A DNA stretch of 34,774 bases from an uncultured Eubacteriales bacterium (GCA_902796025.1 CADBNW010000003.1:1-34774), one strand, 5' to 3'; positions 1 to 8,771 are shown, counted from the first letter of the stretch. Program-made: numbers and translations. The notes: generated by a model not told the origin, from the sequence alone.

Positions 1-40
1 TCCTCACAATTCCTTTTGGTTATTTGTTTAGTCTATGTTA

Positions 41-73
41 AAAGTCACACCGCAGAATCTGTAGTGTGACTTT
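41..73. repeat. Perfect inverted repeat
   Basis: The arms AAAGTCACAC (41-50) and GTGTGACTTT (64-73) are perfect reverse complements around a 13-nt loop. This could be the 3' hairpin of a gene that ends before the window, since a short T run follows the right arm. No coding sequence is visible between 1 and 470, so its owner is unknown. Confidence 0.5.
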
Positions 74-86
74 GTTGATGGTCTGA

Positions 87-116
87 AGCCCGCTCCGCTG
101 GAAAGCGGAGCGGGCT
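87..116. terminator. Strong hairpin, terminator-like but without a T-tract
   Basis: A perfect 13-bp stem (arms 87-99 and 104-116) closes a GGAA tetraloop. Neither side carries a clear T run, so termination by this hairpin alone is doubtful. It could serve transcripts entering from the left or the minus-strand transcript of the broken gene at 470-1359. Confidence 0.4.
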
Positions 117-173
117 AAGTGGGCTTACATTCCCGTAGTGATCTGATTTAAATGCTTACAAGGGAGCTGTTGC

Positions 174-462
174 ACAAGCGCAAAACCCCGGGGTAGCTTG
201 GAGGGGCCGCAGCCCCTCCAAACTTCAATCCGCATGGGTGGCTCGCGGTGCCGCGGCTCAAATCTCAGATTTGAGCCGTCGGCATCCCACGCTCTGCATG
301 GGATTGACTTGCCGATGGCAAGTCAACCTTCCGCCCCGAGGACAGCGATTTTTGCGAAGCAGCGCTTGCCTAAGGTGCTACGGATCGTCGTTTTGATCAA
401 ATAGACTATTCTGCCAACATAACCATCCGCTCAAAATGAATCGTTGATTCATTTTGAGCGTG
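174..462. repeat. Modular palindromic repeat, copy 1
   Basis: This non-coding block shares its ends and one internal box with the block at 13835-14116. It opens with a hairpin (TTGGAGGGGC 198-207, loop CGCA, GCCCCTCCAA 212-221). The common box GAGGACAGCGATTTTTG lies at 338-354. It closes with a perfect 15-bp hairpin (428-442 with 446-460). Between the opening hairpin and the common box is a copy-specific insert holding two more near-perfect palindromes (255-265 with 267-277, and 304-313 with 317-326). No transposase or protein is encoded. The role is unknown; a REP- or MITE-like element, or a structured RNA, are both possible. Confidence 0.7.
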
Positions 463-469
463 ATCCCCT

Positions 470-1359
470 TCACTCCGCCGTCGTCAGCAAGGAAGCAAAG
501 CCGTCCATGCCCAGCTGCTGGTACAGCGCCAAATAGAAATCGATCATGTCCGCATAATCCGGATGCTCCGCCTTCAGTGCGGCGATGGCTTCGCTGATAT
601 CGGCTTCCTCGCCGGACTGCGCCTGTTCGAGCAGGGCCATGATCTCGGTCATCAGTTCGCTGATCTCCGCGAGGGGGTCTTCGGGCTCCTCTACGGTCCC
701 GTCTGTGTGAAAGCGCCTGTTGGCCGCAGACTCTGTGATGCCGATCAGCTTTACGTCCGCAACCGCAAGTTCGCCCTCAGTGTCGTTTTCCTTGGCCGCT
801 TCGTATGCTTCCTCGTCCGCGTCCATCCGGCACGCATAGTCAAACACGCCAAAGCGCAGCGTATAGACGATGAGGACTTCGTTTTCCCCCTCGCCGCTTT
901 CCGTGCCGTTGGAGCCGATCTCAAAGCCGGCCTCCGTCAGCTCGGCAAGGGTCTTTCCGACCAGGGCAGCCCTCTCTTCGTCCGTCAGCGGCTCCGCCGT
1001 GAACATCTCGGTAAAGGCGATCGGCAGGGTCTTTACATGCTCCTCTATCGCCGCCAGCGCCGCGTCGTGCTGTTCAAAAAGTCTTCCGCCTCATAATCCA
1101 ATTACCCGAGCGCTTCCTCAAGCTCGGTAAGCTTTTCGTCGTAAAGCGCTACGCTGCGAAAGTATTTTCCGCCCCTCAGCGTGACCACGGCATAGTATTC
1201 CCCCGGAACGCCTCCGGAAACGACATTTCCTTCAGCATCATCAGCCAGCGCCTCGCCCACCGTAGCGTACAGGGGTGCCAGCTGCCCCTCCTCCGCCATC
1301 GCGCTCAGGTTCAGGCAGACCATAAGCACAGTCAAAATCACTGCGATCAGCTTCTTCAT
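470..1359 (-). pseudogene. Secreted protein of unknown function, broken by a stop codon and a frameshift
   Basis: The gene starts at ATG 1359 with GGAGG 7 nt upstream and encodes a classical signal peptide (MKKLIAVIL..., cleavage likely after AMA). The first frame stops at TAA (1102-1104) after 85 codons. Reading on, the same frame gives LDYEAEDF. From there the protein clearly continues in another frame as EQHDAALAAIEEHVKTLP and on into the 178-residue reading frame that ends at 470. The shift fits a lost T in the T5 run (1076-1080 on the plus strand). Repairing both lesions gives one acidic, Ala/Glu-rich exported protein of about 295 residues. I do not recognise the family. It is either a genuine pseudogene or carries sequencing errors; two independent lesions favour decay. 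Confidence 0.7.
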
Positions 1360-1438
1360 GTTCTCGTCCTCCAACCATTCTATCGAATCTGTAAAATGAA
1401 CTTGCTGCGTTCTCCGGGATGCCCCCGGCAGCTCCCCT

Positions 1439-1467
1439 ATTATACTCGCTTCGCGCCAAAAACGCAA
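1439..1467 (-). promoter_or_regulatory. Promoter of the broken secreted-protein gene
   Basis: On the minus strand, TTGCGT (1462-1467) and TATAAT (1439-1444) are separated by 17 bp. The start codon at 1359 is about 75 nt downstream. The good promoter suggests the gene was functional until recently. Confidence 0.65.
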
Positions 1468-1562
1468 TGGATAAAAATCGGGCTCGCCAATGCACCGCGC
1501 GTTCAATTTGCCGGTCTGGCGCTTACAGGGTTCAGCGCCCTGGGTGGACAAAGCTGCTCATC

Positions 1563-1591
1563 TTGACGATTTTACTCCGTTTGTATATAAT
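1563..1591 (+). promoter_or_regulatory. Promoter of the AraC-type regulator
   Basis: TTGACG (1563-1568) and a perfect TATAAT (1586-1591) are separated by 17 bp. The start codon at 1734 leaves an untranslated leader of about 135 nt. The 374-bp space between 1359 and 1734 otherwise holds only this promoter and the divergent one at 1439-1467. Confidence 0.75.
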
Positions 1592-1733
1592 GTTAACAAG
1601 AGATACAGCATCGCATGGATGCGTTTTTAGACGCAAAATATCTTTTGAAAATGCATGCCGAAGGTGTGATAAAAAGACGGTGTACGCAAAATAACGAAAG
1701 CGGGCAACCGCTATCGGATAAGGCACAGGAATT

Positions 1734-3962
1734 ATGGTTGACAAGGACAGACAGGTTCAGACCAGGAAAACAACGGGAAGCTTCTGGCTTACGACATTTC
1801 TGATCATAGCGGCGCTGGCGCTGCTGTTTTCCGGTTTTATACTGCGCGAAACCTTTCAGCATTCCAGGCGGAATATCGAAACGGCGCTTACGACGCTTAC
1901 GCGTTCTGTGGACGAAAAGCTGGAATCGGTCGATACGCGCATGCAGCAGCTGATCCAAAGCGATCTGAAAGCCCGGGCCTTCTTTATCAACAATATCAAG
2001 CGTGAGGACTACTACGACTTGTACCTTTTCTTTCAGGATCTGTACAACACAGTGGTGCTGGACGAAACGCTCCATTCCCTCTATGCATACCGAAGAAGCG
2101 ATGACCTCGTTATCAGCACCGCGTATATCCACACCAGCAAGCTTAGCGACTTTGGTGACCAAGACTTTCTGCTTACGCTCGACGAAGGATATAAGGCGGC
2201 GCACAGTCCCGTGCAAAGCATTTTGGACGCGTACAAGAGGGTTTCGCCCCTGCGTCTGGTGGACGGGCAGAGCGTGCTGTCCATCAGCAATTGCTATCCG
2301 ATCTATTCCAATCGCTATGGCTGGCTTGTGGCCAACGTCAGCGCCAAGGCGCTCAAAAACTATATCGGCGCGCTGGTCGACGATACCGGCGCAGAGATCG
2401 AGGTAAGCGATCAGGCTGGCAGCGTGCTGTTCAGCACCTTTCAGGAAGGCGGCGGGAGGTACTCTATTGAAGGCGAGCGCCTGTCAGCGTATTCCGGGCT
2501 CCGCTTCAGGGCCCGGCAGAGGACTACCCTGGCCGGATATTTCATTACAAAAGGCTATTTTGCGCTGATCGCGCTGGGCGTATTCATGCTGCTTGTATGC
2601 GCATACAGGATTTTGGCCTTCACGAAAAACGAAACGATGCCGCTTGACAGGATCAAAGGAGAAATGAAGCTGTTTTTTGGCGCGGAGACAGCGCCAAACG
2701 ACTCCGGCCGGAAAACGCCGCCCCTTGAAAGCAGCTTTGCGCAGCTGCTGACAGAAGCCAGGAAGTACCGCGGCAAGTACGATGAATGGCGCGTGCTCAA
2801 GCGGCAGGATTTTATCAATCTGCTTTTGAACAGCTCTGAAAACTTAAGTCAGGAAGAGCTGAACGAGTACTGCCAATACGACGATGTATCGTTTTTGCGC
2901 GGAGCGGTCACCCTGGCCGTGATCTGCGCGATCGACGAGGAAACAGATTCCAATACGCAGCTGGCAGATCCGGAGTACCTTCCAAACACCTTGGAAAAGG
3001 CGCACGAATACATGGGCAGCCAGTATCTGATGCAGCGCAGAAGCGCAGCGGAAACCGTGCTGATCACAGAAATGGCGCCGCTTGAGGTGCAGCAGCTGCT
3101 GTCCTATATCAACGGCAATCTGGTGCCGCTGAGCATGGCAGTGAGCGATTATGTCTTTGACTATCACCAGATCGCAGCGTGCTATGCAGAGTTAAACAGC
3201 ATGCAGCGCTACAGGATGGTGCTGGATAACCCCTTTATCATCACCAGGCAGCGCTTTAACCTCCTGGACAGGGCAAACAGCATCGAGATCTACGCAGCTG
3301 TCCAGGATTTGAACGGCGCCATTACGCGCTTTGATCCCGAATGGGAGGAAAAACTGGAGCTCCTCCGTTCCCGGATGGAGGCCTCTTTGCTGACGGAAGA
3401 AAATATCCGTCAGATCGTCCACGGCTTGCTTGGAAACCTGCAGGAGAGCCTTAAAATCATCGGGCAGGAGTTCCAAACGGAATTTAGGCGCAGCGTGGTC
3501 GAGGTCTATACCCTGCAGGAGGGATCGCTTCGGACGCTCAGCAGCGTGATGGACGCCTTGAAGGCGCTGCTTTCTGAATATATGCTTTGGGCGGGAGACA
3601 ACCAGCGAAACAGCAGCCGCCATGCGCTGATGCGCAGGATCGAACAGTATATCGACGGCGAGATCGGAAACGATCAGCTGTCGCTGCAGTCCATCAGCGC
3701 GTATTTTAACATGAACGCCAGTTCGTTCAGCACCGTGTTCAAAAAACTCTTTGGCGAAAAATTTGTGGATTACGTGATCCGCCTGCGCATAGAGCGCAGC
3801 TGCATGCTGCTGAAGGATCCGGCTGTGACCGTGGAGGCGGTCGCCCGCTCCGTGGGCTATGCAAACGCCGCGTCCTTCAGCCGCGTTTTCAAAAAGGAGA
3901 CCGGCCGCTCCCCCAGCGAATACCGAACGATGAACCAGGAGCCGGGCAGCGCACAGGCCTAA
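1734..3962 (+). CDS. Membrane-anchored AraC-family transcriptional regulator
   Basis: This 742-residue protein has the layout of the large sensor-type AraC regulators that sit beside LplB/YtcP sugar transporters in Bacillota. A transmembrane segment lies at about 17-37, followed by an extracellular sensor region of about 230 residues, a second transmembrane segment at about 270-292, a long cytoplasmic linker, and a C-terminal double helix-turn-helix at about 633-733 (second helix-turn-helix VEAVARSVGYANAASFSRVF). It probably senses an extracellular sugar directly and activates transcription. The likely target is the convergent operon at 8748-4139, whose promoter is preceded by two direct repeats of AraC type. 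Start ATG 1734 has AGGA only 3 nt upstream, with AAGG about 10 nt upstream. Ligand unknown; the family call is firm. Confidence 0.9.
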   Translation: MVDKDRQVQTRKTTGSFWLTTFLIIAALALLFSGFILRETFQHSRRNIETALTTLTRSVDEKLESVDTRMQQLIQSDLKARAFFINNIKREDYYDLYLFFQDLYNTVVLDETLHSLYAYRRSDDLVISTAYIHTSKLSDFGDQDFLLTLDEGYKAAHSPVQSILDAYKRVSPLRLVDGQSVLSISNCYPIYSNRYGWLVANVSAKALKNYIGALVDDTGAEIEVSDQAGSVLFSTFQEGGGRYSIEGERLSAYSGLRFRARQRTTLAGYFITKGYFALIALGVFMLLVCAYRILAFTKNETMPLDRIKGEMKLFFGAETAPNDSGRKTPPLESSFAQLLTEARKYRGKYDEWRVLKRQDFINLLLNSSENLSQEELNEYCQYDDVSFLRGAVTLAVICAIDEETDSNTQLADPEYLPNTLEKAHEYMGSQYLMQRRSAAETVLITEMAPLEVQQLLSYINGNLVPLSMAVSDYVFDYHQIAACYAELNSMQRYRMVLDNPFIITRQRFNLLDRANSIEIYAAVQDLNGAITRFDPEWEEKLELLRSRMEASLLTEENIRQIVHGLLGNLQESLKIIGQEFQTEFRRSVVEVYTLQEGSLRTLSSVMDALKALLSEYMLWAGDNQRNSSRHALMRRIEQYIDGEIGNDQLSLQSISAYFNMNASSFSTVFKKLFGEKFVDYVIRLRIERSCMLLKDPAVTVEAVARSVGYANAASFSRVFKKETGRSPSEYRTMNQEPGSAQA

Positions 3963-4062
3963 AAGCCGCGCAAGTCACAGACAGTCCGGCGACATTCTGG
4001 CCACGTCATTGCACTGTGCCCCGCCTTTGATGCAGCTTTCCCGAAAACAGGCAAAACGAAAT

Positions 4063-4132
4063 GCGGAAGGAAGGCGGCCGCCTGAACCAAGGCGAGCCGC
4101 TTCCTTCCGCCGGCGCGTTTTGCTTTTTGTTT
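4063..4132. terminator. Bidirectional terminator between convergent genes
   Basis: GCGGAAGGAAG (4063-4073) pairs with CTTCCTTCCGC (4100-4110), extended by CGGC/GCCG. The plus side is followed by a T-rich stretch (4118-4132), and the minus side runs into TTTCGTTTT. It separates the AraC regulator gene from the oppositely oriented sugar-transport operon. Confidence 0.75.
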
Positions 4133-4138
4133 ACGGAT

Positions 4139-5194
4139 CTATTGACGCTCGCGAACGAGGTCTATGATCTGCTGCGCCTCGTAAACAGAAGAGGCATTCA
4201 GGTTGACGATGGCGCGGTGGGCAAGCAGAAAATCAAGATTGTCGCGCACGCCCTGGGCATCCAAGTCCACGTTGACCAGGCAATCTTCAAAATAAGGCGC
4301 GTACTCCCTGAATACCTCCATGCCCGTGGGCTGGTTGGGATCGTCGGTGAGCTGGTACATTTTGATCTTTTGGAGCTTTTTGAACAGGGGGATGCAGCTG
4401 CGGCCCAGCGAGTGCACGTGCAGGGCCGCATAGTCAAAATGCTCGAGTACCCTTGCGGTGTAAGGCAGGCCGAATTCCTCGTACATCTGCGGCGAGCACA
4501 TGGAGGACAGATCCTCCGAGATGTGGCCGATCGCGTTGCCCGGCATCCACAGCCCCTGCCCGCTGATGTAGCCGCCCTCCACGACATCCGCGTAGCGGCG
4601 CTGGTTCTGGCTTGTCCACAGGCAGCCGTCCGCGCAGAAATCGATAAACGCCTTCGTCTCCTCCGGCTCATCGTACAGGTCGTAGAGGATATCGTTGCCG
4701 CGGATGGCGTTTGCAATGTCCATGGGGCCGTCAAAGCCGCGCAGCGAGACATAGTAGCCGTATTCGCTGCTTTTTTTCTTCAGATATGCCATGCAGTCCA
4801 TGAGCAGCTTGTAGTGAGGGCGGTTTTCATCAAAGCGCAAGCGCCTGAAATCGGTGATGTCGTCCAGGGCCGGCTCCTGGTAGCTGGTGTTTCCCCCATA
4901 CCGCACCTCGCCGCCCAGAAAGCAGCTGTGCTCGGCGATGCCAAGAAAGGGCTTCAGCGCCGGGATATAGTCGTCATCCAGCACCTGATGGGCCTCAAAC
5001 CACTTTACATGGCTGGCGATGACCGCGTCCATGTAGGAGCTGGTATCCCGCGGGAACACGCAGCTTTCCAGCGGCGGGACCTTTGGAAGCTCCAGGGGGC
5101 CAAAGCCGGTACAGCGTATCAGAATGCCCCTTCGATGCTCGTCCAGGGTGAGCTCTTTTGTGCGTTTGATCGCCTGATCCAACTGGTATTTCAT
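4139..5194 (-). CDS. Uroporphyrinogen decarboxylase (URO-D)-like protein
   Basis: This 351-residue protein resembles the URO-D/MtaA/CmuA superfamily of TIM-barrel decarboxylases and corrinoid methyltransferases. Family-like stretches are GFDGPMDIANAI in the middle, a late LHVHSLGR, and NVDLDAQG near the C-terminus. It is last in the operon after the permease gene (10-bp gap; GAGG 5 nt before ATG 5194). No haem-pathway genes are near, so true uroporphyrinogen decarboxylation is unlikely. More probably it acts on a methylated or carboxylated compound related to the imported substrate, but the reaction cannot be read from the sequence. Confidence 0.7.
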   Translation of the reverse strand: MKYQLDQAIKRTKELTLDEHRRGILIRCTGFGPLELPKVPPLESCVFPRDTSSYMDAVIASHVKWFEAHQVLDDDYIPALKPFLGIAEHSCFLGGEVRYGGNTSYQEPALDDITDFRRLRFDENRPHYKLLMDCMAYLKKKSSEYGYYVSLRGFDGPMDIANAIRGNDILYDLYDEPEETKAFIDFCADGCLWTSQNQRRYADVVEGGYISGQGLWMPGNAIGHISEDLSSMCSPQMYEEFGLPYTARVLEHFDYAALHVHSLGRSCIPLFKKLQKIKMYQLTDDPNQPTGMEVFREYAPYFEDCLVNVDLDAQGVRDNLDFLLAHRAIVNLNASSVYEAQQIIDLVRERQ

Positions 5195-5204
5195 AGCAAC
5201 CTCA

Positions 5205-6092
5205 CTATCCCTTGATGGCGCCGATCATGACGCCTTTTGTGAAATAACGCTGCAGGAACGGATAGACAATAAACACGGGCAAAATCAGCACCACGATGCC
5301 CGCCGCCTGGATGCCCCGCTCCACGGTGTCAAAGCCCAGGGCGGATACATCCGCGTTGGCGTTGAGCTCGGTAAGCGCCTTTTGCTGGCTGATCATGTTT
5401 TGAACATAGACCGCCAGATTGTGATACGTGGAATCGTTGATGTACAAAAGGACGTTGCGTATCATGTTCCAAAAGTCGACCAGCGCAAACAGGCCAAGCG
5501 CCGCGTAGGTCGCCTTGGAAAGCGGAAGGTACATTTGCAGCATGATGCGCCATTCCCCCGCGCCATCGATGTAAGCGGACTCGTAGATTTCTGCGGGGAT
5601 GGACTCGAATTGGGTGCGCATGATCATGGTATTGTAGATGCCCACCATGGCGGGCAGCCACAAGGACCAGTAGCTGTTCAGAAGCCCAAGGTTCGACATC
5701 AGCATGTAGGTTGGGATCATGCCGCCGCCGAAGATGCGCGCAAAGACAAAGAGGATGCTGAAAAATCTGCGGCCATAAAAGTACTTTTTTGACAGGGGGT
5801 AGGACGCCAGCGTTGTGCCAAACAGGTGCAGCGCTACGCCGACAACGGAGATGATACAGCTGTTTACAAAAGCGGAGATCACCCTTGAGGAGCGCAGCAT
5901 CAGCTTATAAGAGTCCAAGCTGAACTGGACGGGCCAGAAATACACCTTTTGTCTCAGGATGGCGCTGGCAGAGGAAAAGGATTCGCTTATGACATGCAAT
6001 ACCGGTAAAATGCACATCAGCGACAAAAGCGCGAGGATAACGTGTACGATGGCCAGGTAGATCCTGTCCGACGTCGTGTCTTTCACTCTCAT
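5205..6092 (-). CDS. Carbohydrate ABC transporter permease, YtcP type
   Basis: This 295-residue inner-membrane protein has about six hydrophobic segments and the cytoplasmic EAA loop (ESAYIDGAGEWRIMLQMYLP) that docks on the ATPase. Length and sequence fit the YtcP branch of the MalG-like family, which pairs with an LplB-type permease. It sits 16 bp downstream of that partner, with AAGGAGG before ATG 6092. No ATPase gene is in the operon. Such systems commonly use a shared MsmX-like ATPase encoded elsewhere. Confidence 0.92.
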   Translation of the reverse strand: MRVKDTTSDRIYLAIVHVILALLSLMCILPVLHVISESFSSASAILRQKVYFWPVQFSLDSYKLMLRSSRVISAFVNSCIISVVGVALHLFGTTLASYPLSKKYFYGRRFFSILFVFARIFGGGMIPTYMLMSNLGLLNSYWSLWLPAMVGIYNTMIMRTQFESIPAEIYESAYIDGAGEWRIMLQMYLPLSKATYAALGLFALVDFWNMIRNVLLYINDSTYHNLAVYVQNMISQQKALTELNANADVSALGFDTVERGIQAAGIVVLILPVFIVYPFLQRYFTKGVMIGAIKG

Positions 6093-6108
6093 TTTGCCAT
6101 TCCCTCCT

Positions 6109-7050
6109 TTACCACAGCTGGTGGCCGGTTGGACGGCACAGGCGGTTGACGATGACCATCATGAGAAAGCCCATGCCGGCTTCCACAAAGTTCATGGCCG
6201 TTGTGACGCCGAAGTTTCTGCCTTCCCTGATGGAGTTGTAGGAATACAGCCCGATCACGTTGGTGGAATTTTTCACTGCGTTGTTTGTCATCACGTAGAT
6301 TTGCTCAAAGCCCACGTTCATCACGCTTTCCACGCTCATGATGAGCTTGATCATGATGATCGGCAGGATGGAGGGCAGCGTGATATACCAGGTTTTTTGG
6401 ATGCGGCTGGCCCCATCCAGCGTGGCGGCCTCGTACTGATCCAGCGACACGCCCGCGATGGCTGCAAGATACAAAACGGAGCCAAAGCCCGCGCTCTTCC
6501 ACACGCCTGTGCCAAGGTAGATGACCAGCCAGGAGTTCTCATTGTATAAAAAGGCCCTTCGCGGCCCGCCCAGGGCGGCAATGAATGTATTTACAAGGCC
6601 CGTTTCTTCCGAAAAAAGCATGATCACAAAGGTGCCCACGACCGTCCAGTTCAAAAAATGCGGCATGAAAACGGCCGTCTGCGTGATCTTTTTATAACTC
6701 ATGCTGCGCACTTCATTCAGCAAAAGCGCGATGACGATCGGCATCGGAAAGCTTACTGCAATGCCCAGCAGGCTCAATTTCAGGGTATTGAGCACGATCC
6801 GGCGAAAGACCGGATTGGTGAACATCATATGAAAATTGTACAGGCCCGTCCAGGGACTGCCGGAAATGCCGTCGAGCATTTTATAGTCCTGAAAGGCCAT
6901 GACATAGCCGGCCATGGGGATGATATGGAAGATAAAAAACTGCACCATCACAGGAAGGAACATCGTGTAGAGCACAATGTTCATTCTGAAAATGCGCTTA
7001 TTGAATATTTTCCTTTTCACCACGGGTATGGAATTGAGTGCTTGTGACAT
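6109..7050 (-). CDS. Carbohydrate ABC transporter permease, LplB type
   Basis: This 313-residue protein has an N-terminal cytoplasmic tail, about six membrane segments and an EAA loop (EAATLDGASRIQKTWYITLP). It forms the heterodimeric channel with the YtcP-type permease encoded next. GAGGG precedes ATG 7050 by about 7 nt. It follows the solute-binding protein gene after a 102-bp gap that contains a strong stem-loop. Substrate unknown; LplB/YtcP systems usually import complex or uronate-containing oligosaccharides. Confidence 0.92.
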   Translation of the reverse strand: MSQALNSIPVVKRKIFNKRIFRMNIVLYTMFLPVMVQFFIFHIIPMAGYVMAFQDYKMLDGISGSPWTGLYNFHMMFTNPVFRRIVLNTLKLSLLGIAVSFPMPIVIALLLNEVRSMSYKKITQTAVFMPHFLNWTVVGTFVIMLFSEETGLVNTFIAALGGPRRAFLYNENSWLVIYLGTGVWKSAGFGSVLYLAAIAGVSLDQYEAATLDGASRIQKTWYITLPSILPIIMIKLIMSVESVMNVGFEQIYVMTNNAVKNSTNVIGLYSYNSIREGRNFGVTTAMNFVEAGMGFLMMVIVNRLCRPTGHQLW

Positions 7051-7098
7051 AGATCATCCCTCAAATCTGCTCTTTGCTTGAGAAATAGGAGAGGAGAT

Positions 7099-7133
7099 GG
7101 AGCGGGAGGCTCCTTACATGCAGCTCCCGCTCC
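7099..7133 (-). promoter_or_regulatory. Intercistronic stem-loop after the binding-protein gene
   Basis: A 10-bp perfect stem (7099-7108 with 7124-7133) lies between the binding-protein and permease genes. It has no U-tract on the minus strand. Such structures often cap the 3' end of an abundant binding-protein mRNA and lower expression of the downstream permeases. This role is inferred from position. Confidence 0.5.
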
Positions 7134-7152
7134 CTGCCGCCTGAGCCGCCAG

Positions 7153-8748
7153 CTACTCAAGATAGTTGGGCTTCAGCTCCAGGTTGTCGTTGCGCACATA
7201 GATCCTGTCGCGGTTGTTGGTGAACCAGTCGGTCATGAATTCCACATATTTGCCGTAGCCGGATTCCTCGTAAAGCTTCTCGTAATCGGCAAGCGCCTCC
7301 TCAAGGCTGTACGCGTCGCCGGAGGTGACGGCCTTGTCCCAGATGCCCTGGTATTCGGCCGCCATGCTGTCGTAGGCGAACTGGATATCGGTGGGCAGCT
7401 CGACAGTGGAGCTGATGACCAGCGTGCACTGACGGCCGTCCTCAAACATCCATTTCGTGGCGTCATTGACGATGTTGGCAAAGTCGACTGCTGCGCGGTC
7501 GGATTCTTCGGTAAGCTTGGCTACCGGATCCGCCCAGGCTGCGGGCATCTTGATCTTGGCGTAGGTCATGCAGTAGTCAAAGCCGCTGGCCCACTGCATT
7601 TCCGCGGTGTACCTTTCCTGCTCTTCAGCGGAGCGGACGGGCACGCCCTTTTCGTTGAAGTGATAGTGTACGCCCTCCACGCCGAACATCACGCGGGCGT
7701 AGAATTCGTCGGACTGCATAAAGTCGATGTACTTGATGACGTCCTCGGGATGCGTGCAGTTGCGATTGATGAAGCCGGTGTTGTAGAGGCCGCCCTGCAC
7801 ATGGCCGTTGAAGGAGCCAAACTCGTTGGACGGCATGGGCATGGTGACGACGCGCGCTTCAGGCACGTTCTTGTACAGCTCGCGGATGAGGTTTTCAGCC
7901 TTCACATCGCTGGTGCCAAGGATAGCCATGCGCCCGCTGACGAAGTCCGCGTCCGCCTTTTCGCCGTTGGTATCGGTCAGGTAGTCGTGATCGATGATGT
8001 TGTTGTCATACATCCACTTGAGCAGCTCATAATAGGCTTCCATGCGCTCGGTGGAGTAGCTGATGTCGCCGTTTTCATCAATGTGGGGCCCGATCGTCTC
8101 GTTGCTCAAGCCCATCATGAACTTGATGAAATCGCTGACATTGGTGCCATAGGTGTCGTCCTCGCCATTGCCGTCGGGATCCTCCGTGGTCAGGGTATAA
8201 AGCACGTCCTTATACTCCTCCAGGGTCGTGGGGATCTCAAGGCCGAGCTTGTCCATCCAGTCGGCGCGGATGAGGACGGTGGTGTAGTTGGTGCAGGGCC
8301 AGATGCGCACGAAGGTGTGCATTTGTTCCTTTCCGCTTGGGATCGCGATCTTCTTTGCAGCGGGATACTTTTCAAGCAGTTCCTTGTACTCCACGCTGTA
8401 TTCGTCGATCAGATCGTCAAGAGGCATCGTGTAGCCTTCCTTGATCCAGGTGCCGCACTCGTACTCGCAGATCAGATCCGGAGCCGTTCCTGCGGCAAAC
8501 CAGGCGGCGAAGGTCTCGGCAGAGTTCCAGCGCGGCACTGCCATGAACTCCACTTTGACAGGGCTGTTTTCATTGATCCAATCCACCACGGGGTTGTCAA
8601 CGATGGTGCCCACGGAGGTGGGTACATTTCCACGGTCGTACACGCTCACGGTGATCGTGGGGCGGTCGTCCTGTTCGGCGAAGACTGAAATCATGCCGGC
8701 AGTAAGCAGCATGACCACGGCCAGCAGGGCTGCGAACCATTTTTTCAT
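7153..8748 (-). CDS. Extracellular solute-binding protein of a sugar ABC transporter (LipO-like)
   Basis: The 531-residue product starts at ATG 8748 (MKKWFAALLAVVMLL...). It has a Sec signal peptide and family-typical features: WINENSPVKVEF near the N-terminus, FAAWFAAGTAPDLI, and aromatic-rich ligand-binding segments. It captures the sugar for the LplB/YtcP permeases encoded downstream. The signal peptide ends VFAEQDD with no lipobox cysteine, so the usual lipid anchor of Gram-positive binding proteins appears to be missing. The Shine-Dalgarno AAAGGTGG is about 11 nt upstream, rather far. As the first gene of the operon it is driven by a strong promoter at 8803-8831. Confidence 0.9.
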   Translation of the reverse strand: MKKWFAALLAVVMLLTAGMISVFAEQDDRPTITVSVYDRGNVPTSVGTIVDNPVVDWINENSPVKVEFMAVPRWNSAETFAAWFAAGTAPDLICEYECGTWIKEGYTMPLDDLIDEYSVEYKELLEKYPAAKKIAIPSGKEQMHTFVRIWPCTNYTTVLIRADWMDKLGLEIPTTLEEYKDVLYTLTTEDPDGNGEDDTYGTNVSDFIKFMMGLSNETIGPHIDENGDISYSTERMEAYYELLKWMYDNNIIDHDYLTDTNGEKADADFVSGRMAILGTSDVKAENLIRELYKNVPEARVVTMPMPSNEFGSFNGHVQGGLYNTGFINRNCTHPEDVIKYIDFMQSDEFYARVMFGVEGVHYHFNEKGVPVRSAEEQERYTAEMQWASGFDYCMTYAKIKMPAAWADPVAKLTEESDRAAVDFANIVNDATKWMFEDGRQCTLVISSTVELPTDIQFAYDSMAAEYQGIWDKAVTSGDAYSLEEALADYEKLYEESGYGKYVEFMTDWFTNNRDRIYVRNDNLELKPNYLE

Positions 8749-8771
8749 GCGAAAACATCCACCTTTCTTTT

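Noticed and set aside
198-404. A 68-codon open frame inside repeat copy 1
   Set aside because: It runs through the palindromic repeat, has no ribosome site and is not conserved in copy 2.
563-1096. Plus-strand open frame opposite the broken secreted-protein gene
   Set aside because: The opposite strand shows a signal peptide, ribosome site, promoter and protein-like sequence; this frame has none of them.
4139-5194. True uroporphyrinogen decarboxylase (HemE) of haem synthesis
   Set aside because: No haem genes are near, the protein sits in a sugar-transport operon, and the sequence is of the diverged URO-D/MtaA-like kind.
7078-8688. Long plus-strand open frame opposite the sugar-binding protein gene
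   Set aside because: It mirrors the codon phase of the real gene, is rich in His/Val/Arg/Gly without domains, and has no ribosome site. The same holds for the long frames at 4061-5215, 9517-11352, 16070-17575 and 24664-25524.
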